Shown here: positions 46,401 through 58,800 of the stretch, in pieces
Numbering within the stretch: the stretch's first letter is position 1
How the letters are laid out: each line of letters starts with the position of its first letter
DNA from: Tetracentron sinense
Lineage: Eukaryota; Streptophyta; Magnoliopsida; Trochodendrales; Trochodendraceae
Direction of reading: 5' to 3'
NCBI GenBank assembly: GCA_015143295.1
Contig: CM026562.1
Location: 1,054,001 to 1,118,000, forward strand
DNA: 64,000 bases
The notes under the pieces: model-generated
What the model was told of the DNA's origin: nothing
Seen by the model: only the letters and a program-made list of their open reading frames with translations
The model's database searches: none
Position numbers and translations under genes: made by a program

Positions 46401-48344
46401 TGGGAAAGAGGCTCGCATCTATTGCGGATAGACGACAAAACAAAGATTTCTATCTTGTTTTTATTACTATTTTACCCCCTTTATGTTTCCCCATTTATTA
46501 TTATTATTCCAATAAATGAAGAAATCACAAGTTTATGGATGATGAGTTTGTAATGGTTAACGAATAACCCACGTGTATTTATGTTTGAATTGGCTACCCA
46601 ATTAAATCTATTTTTTTTAAATGACATCAATTGTGCCTGCAATAAGATAATGCTACAAAACACATCTAACTATTAACTGCAAACAGTTTTACTATCTCTA
46701 GAACTATTTCTTACAGATATATTTGGTACAAATCTATTTTGGCTAGATCTGTCCGAAATAGATAAGATCTACCAAACGAGCCTTTACACATGCCAATTAG
46801 CATGTGATACTAGCATTCCTCTTTAATGGATGGTGATGAGCAAAGAGAACCCGAACAAGCACACCAAAATGCCATAGAAGGAAAATATACCTTGATACCT
46901 GGAACATGACAGAAGAAAGCCTCTGGGGATTGTGAGTGGTAATGCCCACCATGGCCCACAGCTCCATAAGGGGATCTTATTGTTAAACCTTATAACATCA
47001 CGTGGAATTTCAATATTAAAAAAAAATAAAAGTCAGCTTGGAATTTGAAAATCATGCAGAAAATGTACCTCCACAATTGAATTGATTCCCACTCCGGTAT
47101 CTGAACTTGGCGGCTTCATTGACAATCTACAGAGTAGAAATTCTGTCAGAAAATTCCAATCGTGAGGCTATGATAAAATCAAATTCCAGGGGGAAGCATG
47201 CCTGATCAAAAGCAGGATAAATATAATCTGCAAACTGAATTTCCGCAATAGCTCGATTCCCCTATGATGTCAAATGAGACTGATGGTTAAAACCAGCTAA
47301 AGAGAAATAATAAAAAGAAGCGTGTGGAAATTGGAAGTTGAGGTATAGAAACAATGTTCAAACACACCATTGCAGCCAGTCCAACACCAAATCCAACAAT
47401 ACCCTGCGTGTAAGGACAGGTTAGTATGTAATCTCTCAAATGCACCTTTGTAGAGAGAAACACAATACCAGAGAAAGGAATAAGAAGAATATTGGAAAAT
47501 AAATTATAAAATGAGAACCACCAAGTTGGTAAATGCACACTAAGCACAAAACTTATCAATGTAAATGGAATTCTGCGGAATTCTCTGACACTTAAGATTT
47601 TTCGTGAATGCTTGAATGTGTTCTAGAACTAGGGGTGTAACCGAGCCGAGCCGAGCCGAGCCGAGTAGTAGGGTGTTTAGGCTCAGCTCGTTAAGTAACA
47701 AGGGTGCTCAAGCTCGGCTCGTGAACAAAACTATTAGCTCAAGCTTGACTCAGCTTGGCTTGTTTACCTAAACGAACTGAACTCAAACTCGAGCTCATTT
47801 ACTGCATTTGTTACCTTTTATATTTTTTAGATTAAAGGTCTTAAGTTCTTTTATTTTAGATCAACGGACCAGATCAAATCTTAAAACCTATATATATTAT
47901 CTTAGATACTTTAACATACTTAAATCGTTAATTATCTTGACATACTTAAACACATATAATAGATAATTAACTTTATAAATTATAATATTAAATGAGTTGA
48001 GCATTTAACGAGCTGAGTACATGCATGTTCAAGCTTGGCTTGTTAACCAAACAAGCTTGGAGATCAAGCTCAAGCTTGGTTTGTTTTCTAGACATATAAA
48101 CTCAAACAAGCCAAGCTCGAGCTGTCGTGAGCTACTCTGTTCGATTACCAGCACTATCTAGAAGCACTGCACAAGGTCAATATCCATTAACATTTAAAGC
48201 TGATAGAGTAGGGTCACATACAAGTAAAATACCTGTTCACAAAGAGGGGTGTTAAACACTCTGTTTTTACCAAATCGATCGGCCAATCCTGTAGTGCAAC
48301 GGAAGACCCCACCAAAGCTCACATCTTCTCCAAATACATAAGCA
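43472..48344 (-). CDS. BCKDHB: Branched-chain 2-oxoacid dehydrogenase E1 beta subunit, exons 2-13 (5' end missing)
   Basis: Twelve exons, listed 3'-most gene end last: 48344-48233, 47403-47368, 47261-47202, 47126-47069, 46988-46891, 45290-45201, 45101-45033, 44952-44866, 44756-44661, 44575-44498, 43681-43595 and 43507-43472 (stop TAG). They join in frame to 301 residues. Motifs: [112 protein letters not shown], and C-terminal [11 protein letters not shown]. With E1-alpha it forms the thiamine-diphosphate E1 component that decarboxylates Leu/Ile/Val 2-oxoacids in mitochondria. The presequence exon is not found between 48345 and 49690; the first visible exon starts in phase 2. The intron after 47202 has a GC donor. 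The large intron 45291-46890 holds a LINE and a MITE. Confidence 0.93.
45580..46153 (+). mobile_element. L1-type LINE 3' fragment in an E1-beta intron
   Basis: On the plus strand it encodes a decayed RT zinc-binding tail ([21 protein letters not shown] followed by a stop, then [10 protein letters not shown]). It ends in CCCATAAAAAAAAAATAC at about 46139-46156. It is antisense to the host gene. The left boundary is approximate and no TSD is visible. The same insertion is present in the low-quality copy near 62040-62625. Confidence 0.6.
46236..46783. mobile_element. PIF/Harbinger-like MITE in the same E1-beta intron (tentative)
   Basis: Its ends are GGTGCCATTTGGAATGTC (left) and AGGCTCGTTTGGTAGATC (right, reversed), with inverted AGATCTACTTGTCTAT / TAGATCTGTCCGAAATAG motifs. 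TTA flanks both sides (46233-46235 and 46784-46786), the standard 3-bp target. The inverted repeats are imperfect. Confidence 0.45.
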
Positions 48345-49689
48345 CTGTGAAGAGAGCAACTATTTTAGACAAACAAAAGTCATGAAGTTACAAAAAATTT
48401 CCAAACTGAATATCCATACAAACAGCTAAAGTTATCTAAATTCCTCCAATTGATATATCAAGCACAAGCACATCCCAACTAATCACTCTATTCTGTGAGA
48501 GAATATACTGAAAAAATATCTAAAGTTCATCATGCAGGTATTAATACGGGAGAAATCAGAAAACTCCACCTTATGGACTGTGACATGGTCTGTGAATGGC
48601 ACAGTTGTCTATATTTGACATTACAGGTACACCATTCAATGGTTCCATCTAAAATAATCCTAGGCCAAACTAAAAAAAAACCTAAAAATTGATCCATGAA
48701 CAGCCCATCTCCTTCTTTCAGGGAAAAAAAAGAAAGTAGAATCCTAATTAAAATTAACTTGTTTCCTCTTTGGTTTAATGTTCAAAACTACATACATGGA
48801 AAGATAAATGATCCATTATAAAGCAATCAATGTTGGCTGTTATTTCATTCTCACGAACTGACTTTAAGAAACTCCATGCATGACTATAGGCTACAACATC
48901 TGTGCATTTCTGAAAGAAAATCTTAAGTTGTTGTTGTTAAGGATATATTTGTCACTATGATTTTTGGGCTTATATATATAACCATTACACACCCAATATA
49001 GGATCATGCGGAATTAAATACATAAATCATCCGGAATTTAATGACTAGGAAAACAAGATATCATTGATTGAAAACAAATTACATAGTTTGAATTGATATA
49101 CCTTCTGAGAAATACACAACTTTGAGAAACTCCTTTGATTAGAAGTTTGTAATCTCCCACTTACAACTTCATAAAAAAGAAAAATATAGAAAAATGGAAA
49201 ACTTGAGTTACAATGATGAACCATCACTTGAGATTCTAACTTGACATGAAAATTTTGCCTCCCCGAGACCATGTCTCTTCTTGATACTTATAGAGGATAG
49301 AGAACGGACTTGAAACCATTGAATTTCATACACTTGAGTAGATCTTGAATGCCTTTTGCTTTACTTGAGTAGATCTTTGAATGTCTTTTGCTTTACTTGA
49401 GTAGATATTGAACGCCCTTTGCTTTATTTGAGTGCATTAAATACTATATTGTCTTGAGATACTCTTTTACTTTTGGTATTATCTTGAGATTCTCTTTGGA
49501 TACTTTGATTGTTGCTTTTTTCTTTTGACTGCTTTTACTATTGGCTGCTTTTGCTTTACTTTTGGTACAACTTTCACTGTGCTGAAGAATTTTTGCTTGA
49601 TTGACGGAGAACTTGTTCGATCATTTGTCTTGTTACGTTGGATTCTATGACCAAACATTGATGACTTGAAACACTGTGAGCATAGGATG
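48345..49689. other. E1-beta intron 1 or 5' flank; 31-32 bp tandem repeat
   Basis: No exon encoding the missing E1-beta N-terminus is visible. A tandem repeat of ACTTGAGTAGATCTTGAATG-type units starts at 49332, 49363, 49395 and (partial) 49426. Otherwise AT-rich and unassigned; the right part may be non-coding flank of the pararetrovirus. Confidence 0.5.
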
Positions 49690-52600
49690 CCCTATTGTGG
49701 AATTGGGTTGAAGATGCCAAAACAGTTATCTTCATTGTCATTGCCTAAATTGACAGAGGCTTGAGAGGTTCCTTCATCATCACTATCGTAACCAAGTTCA
49801 AACAGTGCCTTTTGTAATTTTGATTTATATTCTGCTTTTGAAGTAGATGCTGCAAGACTGGATTGAGTTTGTGATTTGGCAATGAGAAATTTCGAGGATT
49901 TTTCAGAATTTGATGAAAATGGTAAAGATGGATTGATACGAAGCCATAGCAACACAACTTTAGGGACAGCATTTGAGGGATTAAATTCATCCCTCCATTT
50001 GACTTTGAATTTTCGACCGAGAAAAGGAAAATGTGAGGTAGAAATAATAGCAAAAGACCAAGAGGTAATCCATGCTTGATTGAAAATGGCAAAGAAAAGA
50101 TAAGGATGAGAAAAATAGGAAAATTCTTTAGGAATAAGAAAACTTGTTTGAAAAAGATGAAAACCTTGAAGAGCAGTAGGAGGTAGGATTTCAAGAATAG
50201 GACCAAAGTATGACCACCATTCAAGAAACCAGAATGGGTCATTGTAATTGAATCAAGATTTGAAGAAAAAACATCCACAAGTGTTGTTGGGTTTGGTTTT
50301 GGAAATAAAACAATTATATAAAGCTCTTTGGTAATCCCAATAATTGAATGATTGAGGTGGCTTGGGTTCTTTATCATTGTATGATTGGGGTTCAAAGTTT
50401 TTGGATTGCTAATCTTTTAGAAATTATTTTAAGAAACAATATTTGAGCTAAAGAAGGTAATATCATTTTAGACTCATCTTCTTCTTGGACCTTATCATAT
50501 CATGATTGAGGTTTTGGTTGGCTACTACTATTAGTTTGGAATTGTTGGGGATTAGGTTTGGATTTTTGGGTGATTTTGGATTTGGAAGACATTGTAAACT
50601 ATTGGTCCTGCAAGAATTCATGAGTTAGAATTCACGAATGGAATTGCTATCACCTTTGATATACTCAATTTGGAAATAAAAAACGGAAAGAATTGCTTGC
50701 CATCTTGCAAAAATGTGTTTGGAAGCAATATTTTGAACATCATTTTGTAAATCATTTTTTGCAGCTTTGCAATCTTCTCGTACTAAAAATGATTGATTTA
50801 CTAAATCACTTTGGAATTTTGAAATACACAATACAATAGATAAAATTTCTTTTTTGATTGTAGAATAATTTTGTTAAGCATGATTCCATGTGCCAGAGGT
50901 AAATCATATCAGCTCTTCTTTTCCAATGATTTTATGTTTTAAGATTCCTCTATATCCTAAATCAGAAGCATGAGTTTCAACTATTTTTTGAACATCTGGG
51001 TTTACAATATGTAAATAAGGAAGAGTTTTCACTTATTGTTTAATTTGTTGAATTATTTTTGCGTCCACGGAGGTTGATTCTTTTTGAGTCTTTCTCTTGA
51101 GGGTTTGCACATTTGGCTAAGATTTTAGCAGTGATTTGAAACATAAGTCAAACTATCTAAAAATCTTTGCAATTGTTTGCAATCCTTAATCTCATCCCGA
51201 AACTTATTGACAAAGTCGATAGAGCGTTGAATTGGGATAAGAGTTCCATGATGGATGATTTGACCAATGCATCTAATTTTGGTTTGGAATAATTGAATCT
51301 TAGAAGAAGAAACAACTAAACCATTATGTTTGATTATTTGAAAGAATATATTGAGATGTTTCCAATGCTGATCAATGGAGGTTGAATAGATCAGCACATC
51401 ATCAATATAAACAATTGAGAAATTTGTATAAGGATCAAGAATATCATTTATAATATTTTGAAATTCAGATGGAGCATTTTTAAGGCCAAACGATATTACA
51501 TTCCATTCGTAATGACCAAATGGTACTGTAAATACATTTTTGTATTTATCTTTTCAGTGATTTGATTGCCAAAAACCAGATTTCATATCGAATTTTGAGA
51601 AGATATTGTGATGTTTATCTTTGGAAAAGATCTTGTTTGTTTGGAATCGGATATCTAATCCATTATAAAACTTCATTGAGAGATTTGTAATTGATTACTA
51701 ATCTTGGTGTTCCTCTTTCTATTTCAACATTTTTCTGAACATAGAAAGCAGCACAACTCCAAGGGGATTGAGATTTGCGAATTAATTTTTTATTGAGTAA
51801 ATCTTGGATTTCTTTTTTTGCAGTATTCTAATAACTCTTGATTCATTTGAATTAGTCGAGCTTTTGTTTTGATTTTCGATTCATCAAAATCTTTGGTATA
51901 AGGAATTTCTATAATATGTTTTTTCCTATGCTAGAAAGCATTGAGAAAATCATAGCATACTTCCTTCTTGAGTTTTTCTTGAAAAGCTTGAATTTGTTGT
52001 TATAATTTCAAATCATTTAGTTGTTCATCAATTTTCTTGTATTGAATTTCTTGTTTAAGAAAACAGATATGTTTTTGTTTTTTGAAGATTATATTAAGGT
52101 GAGGTGCATTGGAAATTGAGAATCCTTTGATTGTATTTATATCTTTAAAGTGTGGAGGATTGATAAATTGGAAATTAATTTCTTGATTATCAATTGTTAC
52201 TGTAATTCCTTCGTGGGTAACCATGAAAGGCTTGATTAAAGTCAAGAAAGGTGTTCTAAAATGACTTCACTTGTAAGATTTTTAACAAGAATGTAAGGTG
52301 TAGAGATACACAATCCATTATTAAAAACATGTGCAAGTGGTAATTTGTAATTAATTTTGAGCTGAGAACCACTTGTTGTGTGAAGTATTTCTTTTTTCTT
52401 TTTGAAATATTTTGTAGGAATTAATCCTTTTTATATACAGTTGAGATCTGCACCGAAATCGATGAGAAATTGTATCAAGTTTCTATTCTTTGTTAATTAC
52501 AATTGAGAGTTTTACATGTCATTTTCGACAAATTGTTCTGGTGAGTAAATTAATGAATTCTTGTCGTTCATCGTCTCTTTGTGTGTCGTCTTGTTCTACT

Positions 52601-54850
52601 TGATCACTTTGATGAGAGTGGATTTCATTATTGGGAGAGAAATTAGAAAGTTGATTTTTTAATTGTGAAATTTCATAATTTGTGCTTATCTTTACATTTG
52701 AGATTTCACTTTTAATTTGGTTAATTTCTCTGTGAAGATCTTGGATAATGATATCCTTAGTTTGTTGAGAAACCAATTTTTTGAATATGTCTTTTAAATT
52801 GTAAGGAGTGACATCTGTCTTTAGATGTTTACCTTCAAGATTTTCTTTGAGTTTCATTAAACATTCTTTTTGAATATTAGGATCATATATTTTGTCTACG
52901 ATGTCTAAAAGAAAATTTTGTTCTTGAGATCATATTGATGCATGGAGAGCAATTTATACAATGACAATTTTTCTTAATTGGTTGAGGTGATTCAGAGATG
53001 GAAACGTTTGAGCTAGAGGAAAGCATATCCAGTTCAAATTGAGGTTCTTTGTCAAAGTTTTCATTGTCCGAAGAATAAATTAATAGATATTGGATAATTG
53101 TGTTTTGAGTTCATCAGAGATGTCTAATGCATTAATTTTTTGTCCTAATGGACAGTTAGGTTTGATGTGTCCTACTTGGCCACATTTGAAGCATGTTGGA
53201 GGAATTGAGTATTTCTTTTTTGAAGATTGTTTTTGAAAAGGTTGTTTTGAGGAAGAGGGTTGATGTGGTTGTAAAGGTTGTTTGTCTTTATTTTTTTTGT
53301 GATGTTTATATTTAGAAAATTGTTTTTTGTAATATTAGGAATCCTTGTCTATTCCGGTTTGCGGGTATTTATGTAATTTGTGATAATGGATTTTTTTTAT
53401 GTTTTGATTTTCTGTGTTTGGTAGAAGGAGCTGATTTGTGGTGTGAGAAACCAAATTATTCACAGAATGAACTAAGTTCTTTTCTGCTAGTAATTTGTTC
53501 ACGTTTGAGTTTTTCTTTGAGCCGAAGATCAATGCATAATGCAATGCCCTCTGAGTTAATATTTGTGATAAGATTACCATAAGTAAACTTATCATAAGGT
53601 ATTTGACCATTATTCTTGTCTGTAATTTGTCCTAATTTTTTCTACAAATAAATTTGGTAATCCAGAAAGAAATTTTTCTTTCCAGTAAGATTGATTACAG
53701 TCATCATGCATCATGACTTTTGTAAGAAATGTATCTTTGTACGATCTGAAATCTTGAAGTTTTCTACATCTTAGATTTGTGAGAATTTAAGGAGGTCTAT
53801 CTTTGATTTTTGAAGGGTCTCCTTAGAAGTGTTTTGCAATAGAAAAGATCAAAATTGCAACTGCATCTTGGATATCTTCACCATCATCAGTTTTGATTGT
53901 ACTTCCATCAGAAGTTATTTTGACTGCACTAATGATTGATTGTCTATCTTGTAGAGTGAGATAATGATCTCACCATCCTTTGAGTTGTCCGGTATATCCA
54001 ACAACTATTAATTATGTTACAGAATAATCAGAAGAATAATGCCTGGTTTTGTAGGCTGTATTAACCATTGTCATTTCTTGAAGAGTATTCAGAATATGGT
54101 ATTCTATCATACCATCTATATTTCATTCATAGTAGTTTCACTATGATAAGAAGCCGATTTGAATTGTCCACATTCCTCGATCTATATATCGGGATACGTA
54201 GATCTTGGATAGAAATTCCTAGTTGGAGCATGTTTCCAATCTAGTTTGTTGATTGAATTGTTTTCTTGATTTTTAAAGATTTGTTCTAATTTTTCAATAT
54301 CAGATTGATCAGAATTAGTTTCTGATATATTTGTAACTTTGTCTAAGACTCCTATTGTTTGAGAACTAACAGGTATTGGAGAGTCAGGGACTCTTGCACA
54401 CCTGTAGATGATTGTGTTTAGTCTTTCTAGTTTTTCGTTGATTTCATTTGTAAGTTTTTTAGATGATAATTGTTGAGCTAGGTTTTGAGGGATTTCGTGT
54501 GGTGTAAAGATTGGTTTGTCTGTTTGTTGCTTTGGTTGAACCATTGGATTAATATTTTCTCTTTGGACCAAGTTTTCGACTCTAGTCAATTGTGTTCCTG
54601 TAGTATGTAAGTGTCGGTTTGTATAGTTATTTTGTTCCATTATTCTTGACGTATCTTTGGCATTTGGAGGGTTTTGTAAATCATTTCTAATTTTAAATGA
54701 AGAAGCAGTAATTGTAGTGTTTCTTATTGGGATTTGCACTTTTTCTAACGAAGGATGTATTGATTCTACAATTTTGCCCGAGGTTTGTCATGTAATTGAG
54801 GATTTACTTGTGACATTTATGCTTTTCGAAAATGGAAAATAAATTGAATT
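49690..54850 (-). pseudogene. Endogenous pararetrovirus (Caulimoviridae), decayed copy
   Basis: Minus-strand fragments follow the gene order of plant caulimovirids. There is a movement-protein/linker-like region (54739-54182), then a coat-protein zinc knuckle of the CxxCxxxxHxxxxC form (53193-53152), and a protease-like DFGAD motif (52470-52441). Next come reverse transcriptase with YIDDVLIYS (about 51413-51385), RNase H (50831-50625, with QIFARWQAIL-like context), and a C-terminal region with a WW..FG..ILP pattern (about 50250-50150) ending in a stop near 49695. Frames change repeatedly and many stops are present, so it is not expressible as one product. The upstream part is cut off where the gypsy LTR begins (54859). 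Similarity is greatest to the florendovirus/badnavirus side of the family; genus is an inference. No integrase is seen, which fits a virus rather than a retrotransposon. Confidence 0.8.
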
Positions 54851-54858
54851 TTGCTCTG

Positions 54859-55756
54859 TGTAACGGATAAAATTCGTGTACCAGCTTAGCGTTGTGGGAC
54901 GAGCTCATTTTTTGTCGTTTTGTTCACGAAAGTGACACGTGTTCACGAGTTGGGGCCACGTGCTTAAAGTATAAGGGTCACACGTTGTCTGACGTACAAC
55001 GATCCCGTTGTGCGCATTGCGACATCTTTGTTCTCACGAAGAACAACGTTTCCGTTGTGGTCTCGACAACGAGCTCGTTGTCTGAAGCACAACGTGAGCG
55101 TTGTGCTCTTGACAACGTCGATTGTCGTTACGCGCACAACTAGTCCGTTGTCTCACTGACAACGATGTCGTGCTGTGTTTTAAGGCATCTACGTCGTAAC
55201 CGAGCTTAAGTCGACAACGAGACCGGCTCGTAGGAGGAAGTGATCAGGAGGCGATCCATAATTCCGACAAGCGTGCCGAACGTGTCGTTTCGTGCCGAAA
55301 GCACTGTCTTGGCATTTAATGCTGGTCATTTCTGCGTACCGACCGATCCCGTCCGATTGGACTTATAGGAGGCTCTCACGTGTAATGCAACCGGCGGCAG
55401 ATATGTGCAAGATATTTGGCAATGAGTGCAAAGACACGTGGTATGGACACCTATGGCCATCCATGGTCATTGATGGCCATACCAACCTTACCCTATATAA
55501 ACCCCATGATTTTTAGTGCAGAGGACAGTTGTTGAGGAACCCAGATCCAAGAAGACGCGTTCAGAGCTTTTAGGGTCTTACGTATTTTTCAGTATTTGTT
55601 CTTGCCTTTACTATTCATCATCTTCTACCCCTACTGACTTTACCATCGGAGTACAGGTCAGGGTGCCACACCCTCCGCTCCAACCTTCCACCAGTAAACC
55701 AGAACGTGGAAGAAGCTGCTGCTGACGTGTGTTCGTCCGGTATTTTTCCCCTCACA
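54859..55756 (+). repeat. 5' LTR of a Tat-lineage Ty3/gypsy element
   Basis: It starts TGTAACGGATAAAATTCG (or two bases earlier at TGTGTAACGG) and ends ...CCCCTCACA, four bases before the primer-binding site. A TATA box TATATAAACCCC lies at about 55494-55505. It is 898 bp. It contains a striking dyad array (next entry). The 3' LTR is not in the window; the element runs into a gap. Confidence 0.85.
54996..55174 (+). promoter_or_regulatory. 23-bp tandem array of ACAACG-N4-CGTTGT dyads in the LTR
   Basis: Perfect 16-bp dyads (ACAACG, four variable bases, CGTTGT) start at 54996, 55043, 55066 and 55089. Degenerate members lie near 55019 and at 55112, 55136 and 55159, giving eight positions about 23 bp apart. 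The four-base centres differ (ATCC, TTTC, AGCT, TGAG). Extra half-sites occur at 54890, 54983 and 55214. The array ends about 320 bp before the TATA box. It has the form of a binding-site array for a dimeric protein or a set of small cruciforms; no protein is known to me for it. Confidence 0.75.
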
Positions 55757-55760
55757 AAAT

Positions 55761-55778
55761 TGGCGCCGTCTGTGGGAA
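55761..55778 (+). other. Primer-binding site of the gypsy element
   Basis: TGGCGCCGTCTGTGGGAA directly follows the LTR after the spacer AAAT. This is the usual form in Tat/Athila-type plant gypsy elements and primes minus-strand synthesis from a tRNA 3' end. Confidence 0.85.
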
Positions 55779-55814
55779 AATAATAAACGGACCCCCCTTT
55801 TGCTCTCTGAGGTC

Positions 55815-58800
55815 ATGGCTGATCAGTCGGAAGTATTCGGGCATGAGGATCAGACCCCTCATTCCACTTCTTTCATACCCTCTGTCGTGCACATTCCCGG
55901 AGCCAGTCCTTCGTCTGGGCAGCCAGAGAGGACCGTGCCTCCCCCTGCTGAGCTCTCTGTTTCAGATCGCGTCATGGCGATGCTGCAAGTGCAACAGTCT
56001 GTTCTGGATCAAATCACCAGGCAGCAACAGTTGATGCAAGCGAGGCTGGAGGCGTTCGAGCACAGCAGGCTCGAGGTGGAGGAAGTGCCACTGCAGAGGC
56101 CTTCCTTGAGACGTTAGTTTGACTTCTCTTCTTCCCCATCTGCCCCGGAGAACCGTGAAACCAGATTTGTGCTTCTTCCTACTGAAGGGGATGCAAGGCA
56201 ACCTCCGGTTCGGGCAGAGCAGAGCATCCCTTCGGATCGTGTGGATTTCGGAGAAGGAGCAGGTAGAGAGGACCTGAGAGTGGGTACTGGGGGTGCAGAC
56301 ACCCAGAAGACTTGGGTAACGGCCAAGGAGGTGGAGGCTTTAATCGGTGCTCGTGTTAAGAGCATGAAGGGAGGGGTTCCTGACCACTTTGCTCAGTCAG
56401 CAAAGGAGAACGTTGAGAACTCTCCTTTCACGGATGCCATCAACCAGTCTTATACTTCTTCCAAGTTCATAACTCCGACCTTCTCCATGTATACTGGAAA
56501 GACAGATCCGGAGGAGCATTTGTTTGACTTCAAGCATGCGATGGCTGTTCGCAACCCAGATGATGATCTTTATTGTAAGGCTTTCCCTAACAGCCTGTCG
56601 GGAGCGGCATCGAAGTGGTTTCGGAACCTACCTCCTGGCTCCATCAGCAACTTCTCGGAGCTCAGATCGGCCTTTATTGATCGCTTCATCATCAATAAGA
56701 AGAAGAAGGCAGGTGCAGATACCCTCTTCTCTTTGAGGATGAAGCCGGCCGAATCCTTGAAGGACTTCATTTCGCGTTTCACCGATGAAGTCCACGATAT
56801 TGACAAGGTTGACGAAGCAAGCTGCATCGCCGCTTTCAAGAATGCTATTCCCAAGCATTCTGAGCTCTACAAATCCTTAGCTCTTGACTATCCTGTCAAG
56901 ATGGACGAGTTGTTGGTACGTGCCACCAAGTACGGGAGGTACGAGGAGGACGTATCCGTTGTGTCAGCACCAAAGCCCAGGGTGAGAGCGGTGGATGTCG
57001 TGGAGAGGGCACACCGATCATCGAAGAGGAAGGAGAAGAAGCAGCAGCACGAGTCTTCATCATCTGAGGACTCGCCACCAAGGAAGCGGAAAGAGAAAGT
57101 TGTGTATGTGACCCAGCAGGATCAGCCGGATCGGCGCCCGCTGGAGAGAAATTTTAACCAATATCAGAGCAGGACGGAGAGACGTCCTAATGACCAGCAG
57201 GCGAGGCAGCAGTATCAGCCACGCCAGGTGCAGCCTCAAGTACAGCACGAGAGAGGCGTGCAGCCTAGTGAGAGGCGATCTTTTGCAGATCGAGCCCCAC
57301 GCATCAATTTCACGGTCAGTCCGGCGACCATCATGAAATCAATGGAGGATCAGCCATACTTTGAGTGGCCGGCGAGGGCGGTGCCGGATATCGCATCGGG
57401 ACCACGGGTGCATGAGTACTGTCATTATCACAAGTGCCGTGGTCACCTCACCAACCGATGCCGTATTCTGAGGGAATACTTAGAGAGGCTTGTTCAGGAG
57501 GGGTACTTGGGAGAGTATCTCGCTCCTGACAACGGCGGTGCGGAGCGTACCAGGGAACCGATGTCCCAATCTCGTGGAAGAGAACCCGCCAACAATCCCA
57601 GTACCAGTGGAGGAGCTTCTTTGGGCACGATCAATGTCATTTGCCGCGTGCAAACGCCTGAAGTTGATGTGGAGAGGAACTTCAGGGCGAAGGCCAGAAA
57701 GCTGTCTCACGAGGCCGCAGTGTGCCAGGTGCAAGTGCCTAGCAGGAGCATCGAGCAGGCACTCACCTTCGCTGATCGTGATCTGGCAGGAGTGATCCAA
57801 CCTCACTATGATGCTCTTGTTCTCACCATGAGAATAGGAGACTTTGACATCAAGAGAGTGCTCGTGGATTCGGGGAGTGGAGCGGACATTTTGTACCTTC
57901 ATGCTTTCACTCAGATGAAGCTGGATCCTTCCGTCCTCATCCCTGCTCAGACTCCCTTGTATGGATTTGATGGCAGCTCGATGAAGCCTGTAGGCGATGT
58001 TGTCTTGCCCGTTGTGGCTGGACCCGTTGTCCTCCTGACCAGGTTTTCTGTTCTGGATGCGCCATCACCATACAATGCCATCTTGGGTCGCTGGTGGACC
58101 CATGAGATGAAGGCTGTCCCGTCCTCGTACTACCAGGTGTTGAAGTATCCAACGCAGGACGGGCCTCGGGAGATCCGAGGTGATCAGTTGGCTTCGCAGA
58201 AGTGCGATTTTCCAGCTTCCGTTGTGCCTTCGTAGCAGTTACAGGTCGTTCCCGTTGTGGAAGAGAGCTCGGAGGCATCGTTGTGCAACCCTTCCATTGA
58301 GCCCACGAAAGCCGTCAATTTGGGAACAGAAGAAGAGCCAAAGGTGTTGCAGGTCGGGACGAGCTTGACAACGGAGGAGGAGCTCGAGTTGCTGTGTTTC
58401 TTAGGCAGAATCTTGATGTCTTTGCATGGTCTCACAAAGACATGACTGGCATCGATCCGGGAGTTATCTGCCACCACCTCAATGCTGATCCTGCCATCCC
58501 TCCAGTGAAGCAGAAACCTCGGAGGCTTGCTCCAGCTTATCATGATGCAGTGAATGAAGAGATTGACAAGCTGATCCAGTTCGGGTTCATTCAGGAGGTG
58601 CAGTATCCTGATTGGATAGCCAATGTTGTGGCGGTACCTAAGAAGAATGGGAAGGTGAGAGTCTGCATTGACTTTACTGGGGTCAACAAGGCGTGCCCCA
58701 AGGACTTTTTTCCCATGCCAAGGATAGACAGGCTCATCAATGCCACTGCCGGCCATGAGATGTTATCCTTCATGGATGGTTATTCGGGCTATAACCAGAT

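Noticed and set aside
54896-55143. Plus-strand ORF of 83 codons in the gypsy LTR
   Set aside because: It merely translates the dyad array; no start context or homology.
54996-55174. CRISPR-like repeat array
   Set aside because: Units are dyads with 7-bp spacing inside a plant LTR; there are no spacers of suitable length and no cas genes.
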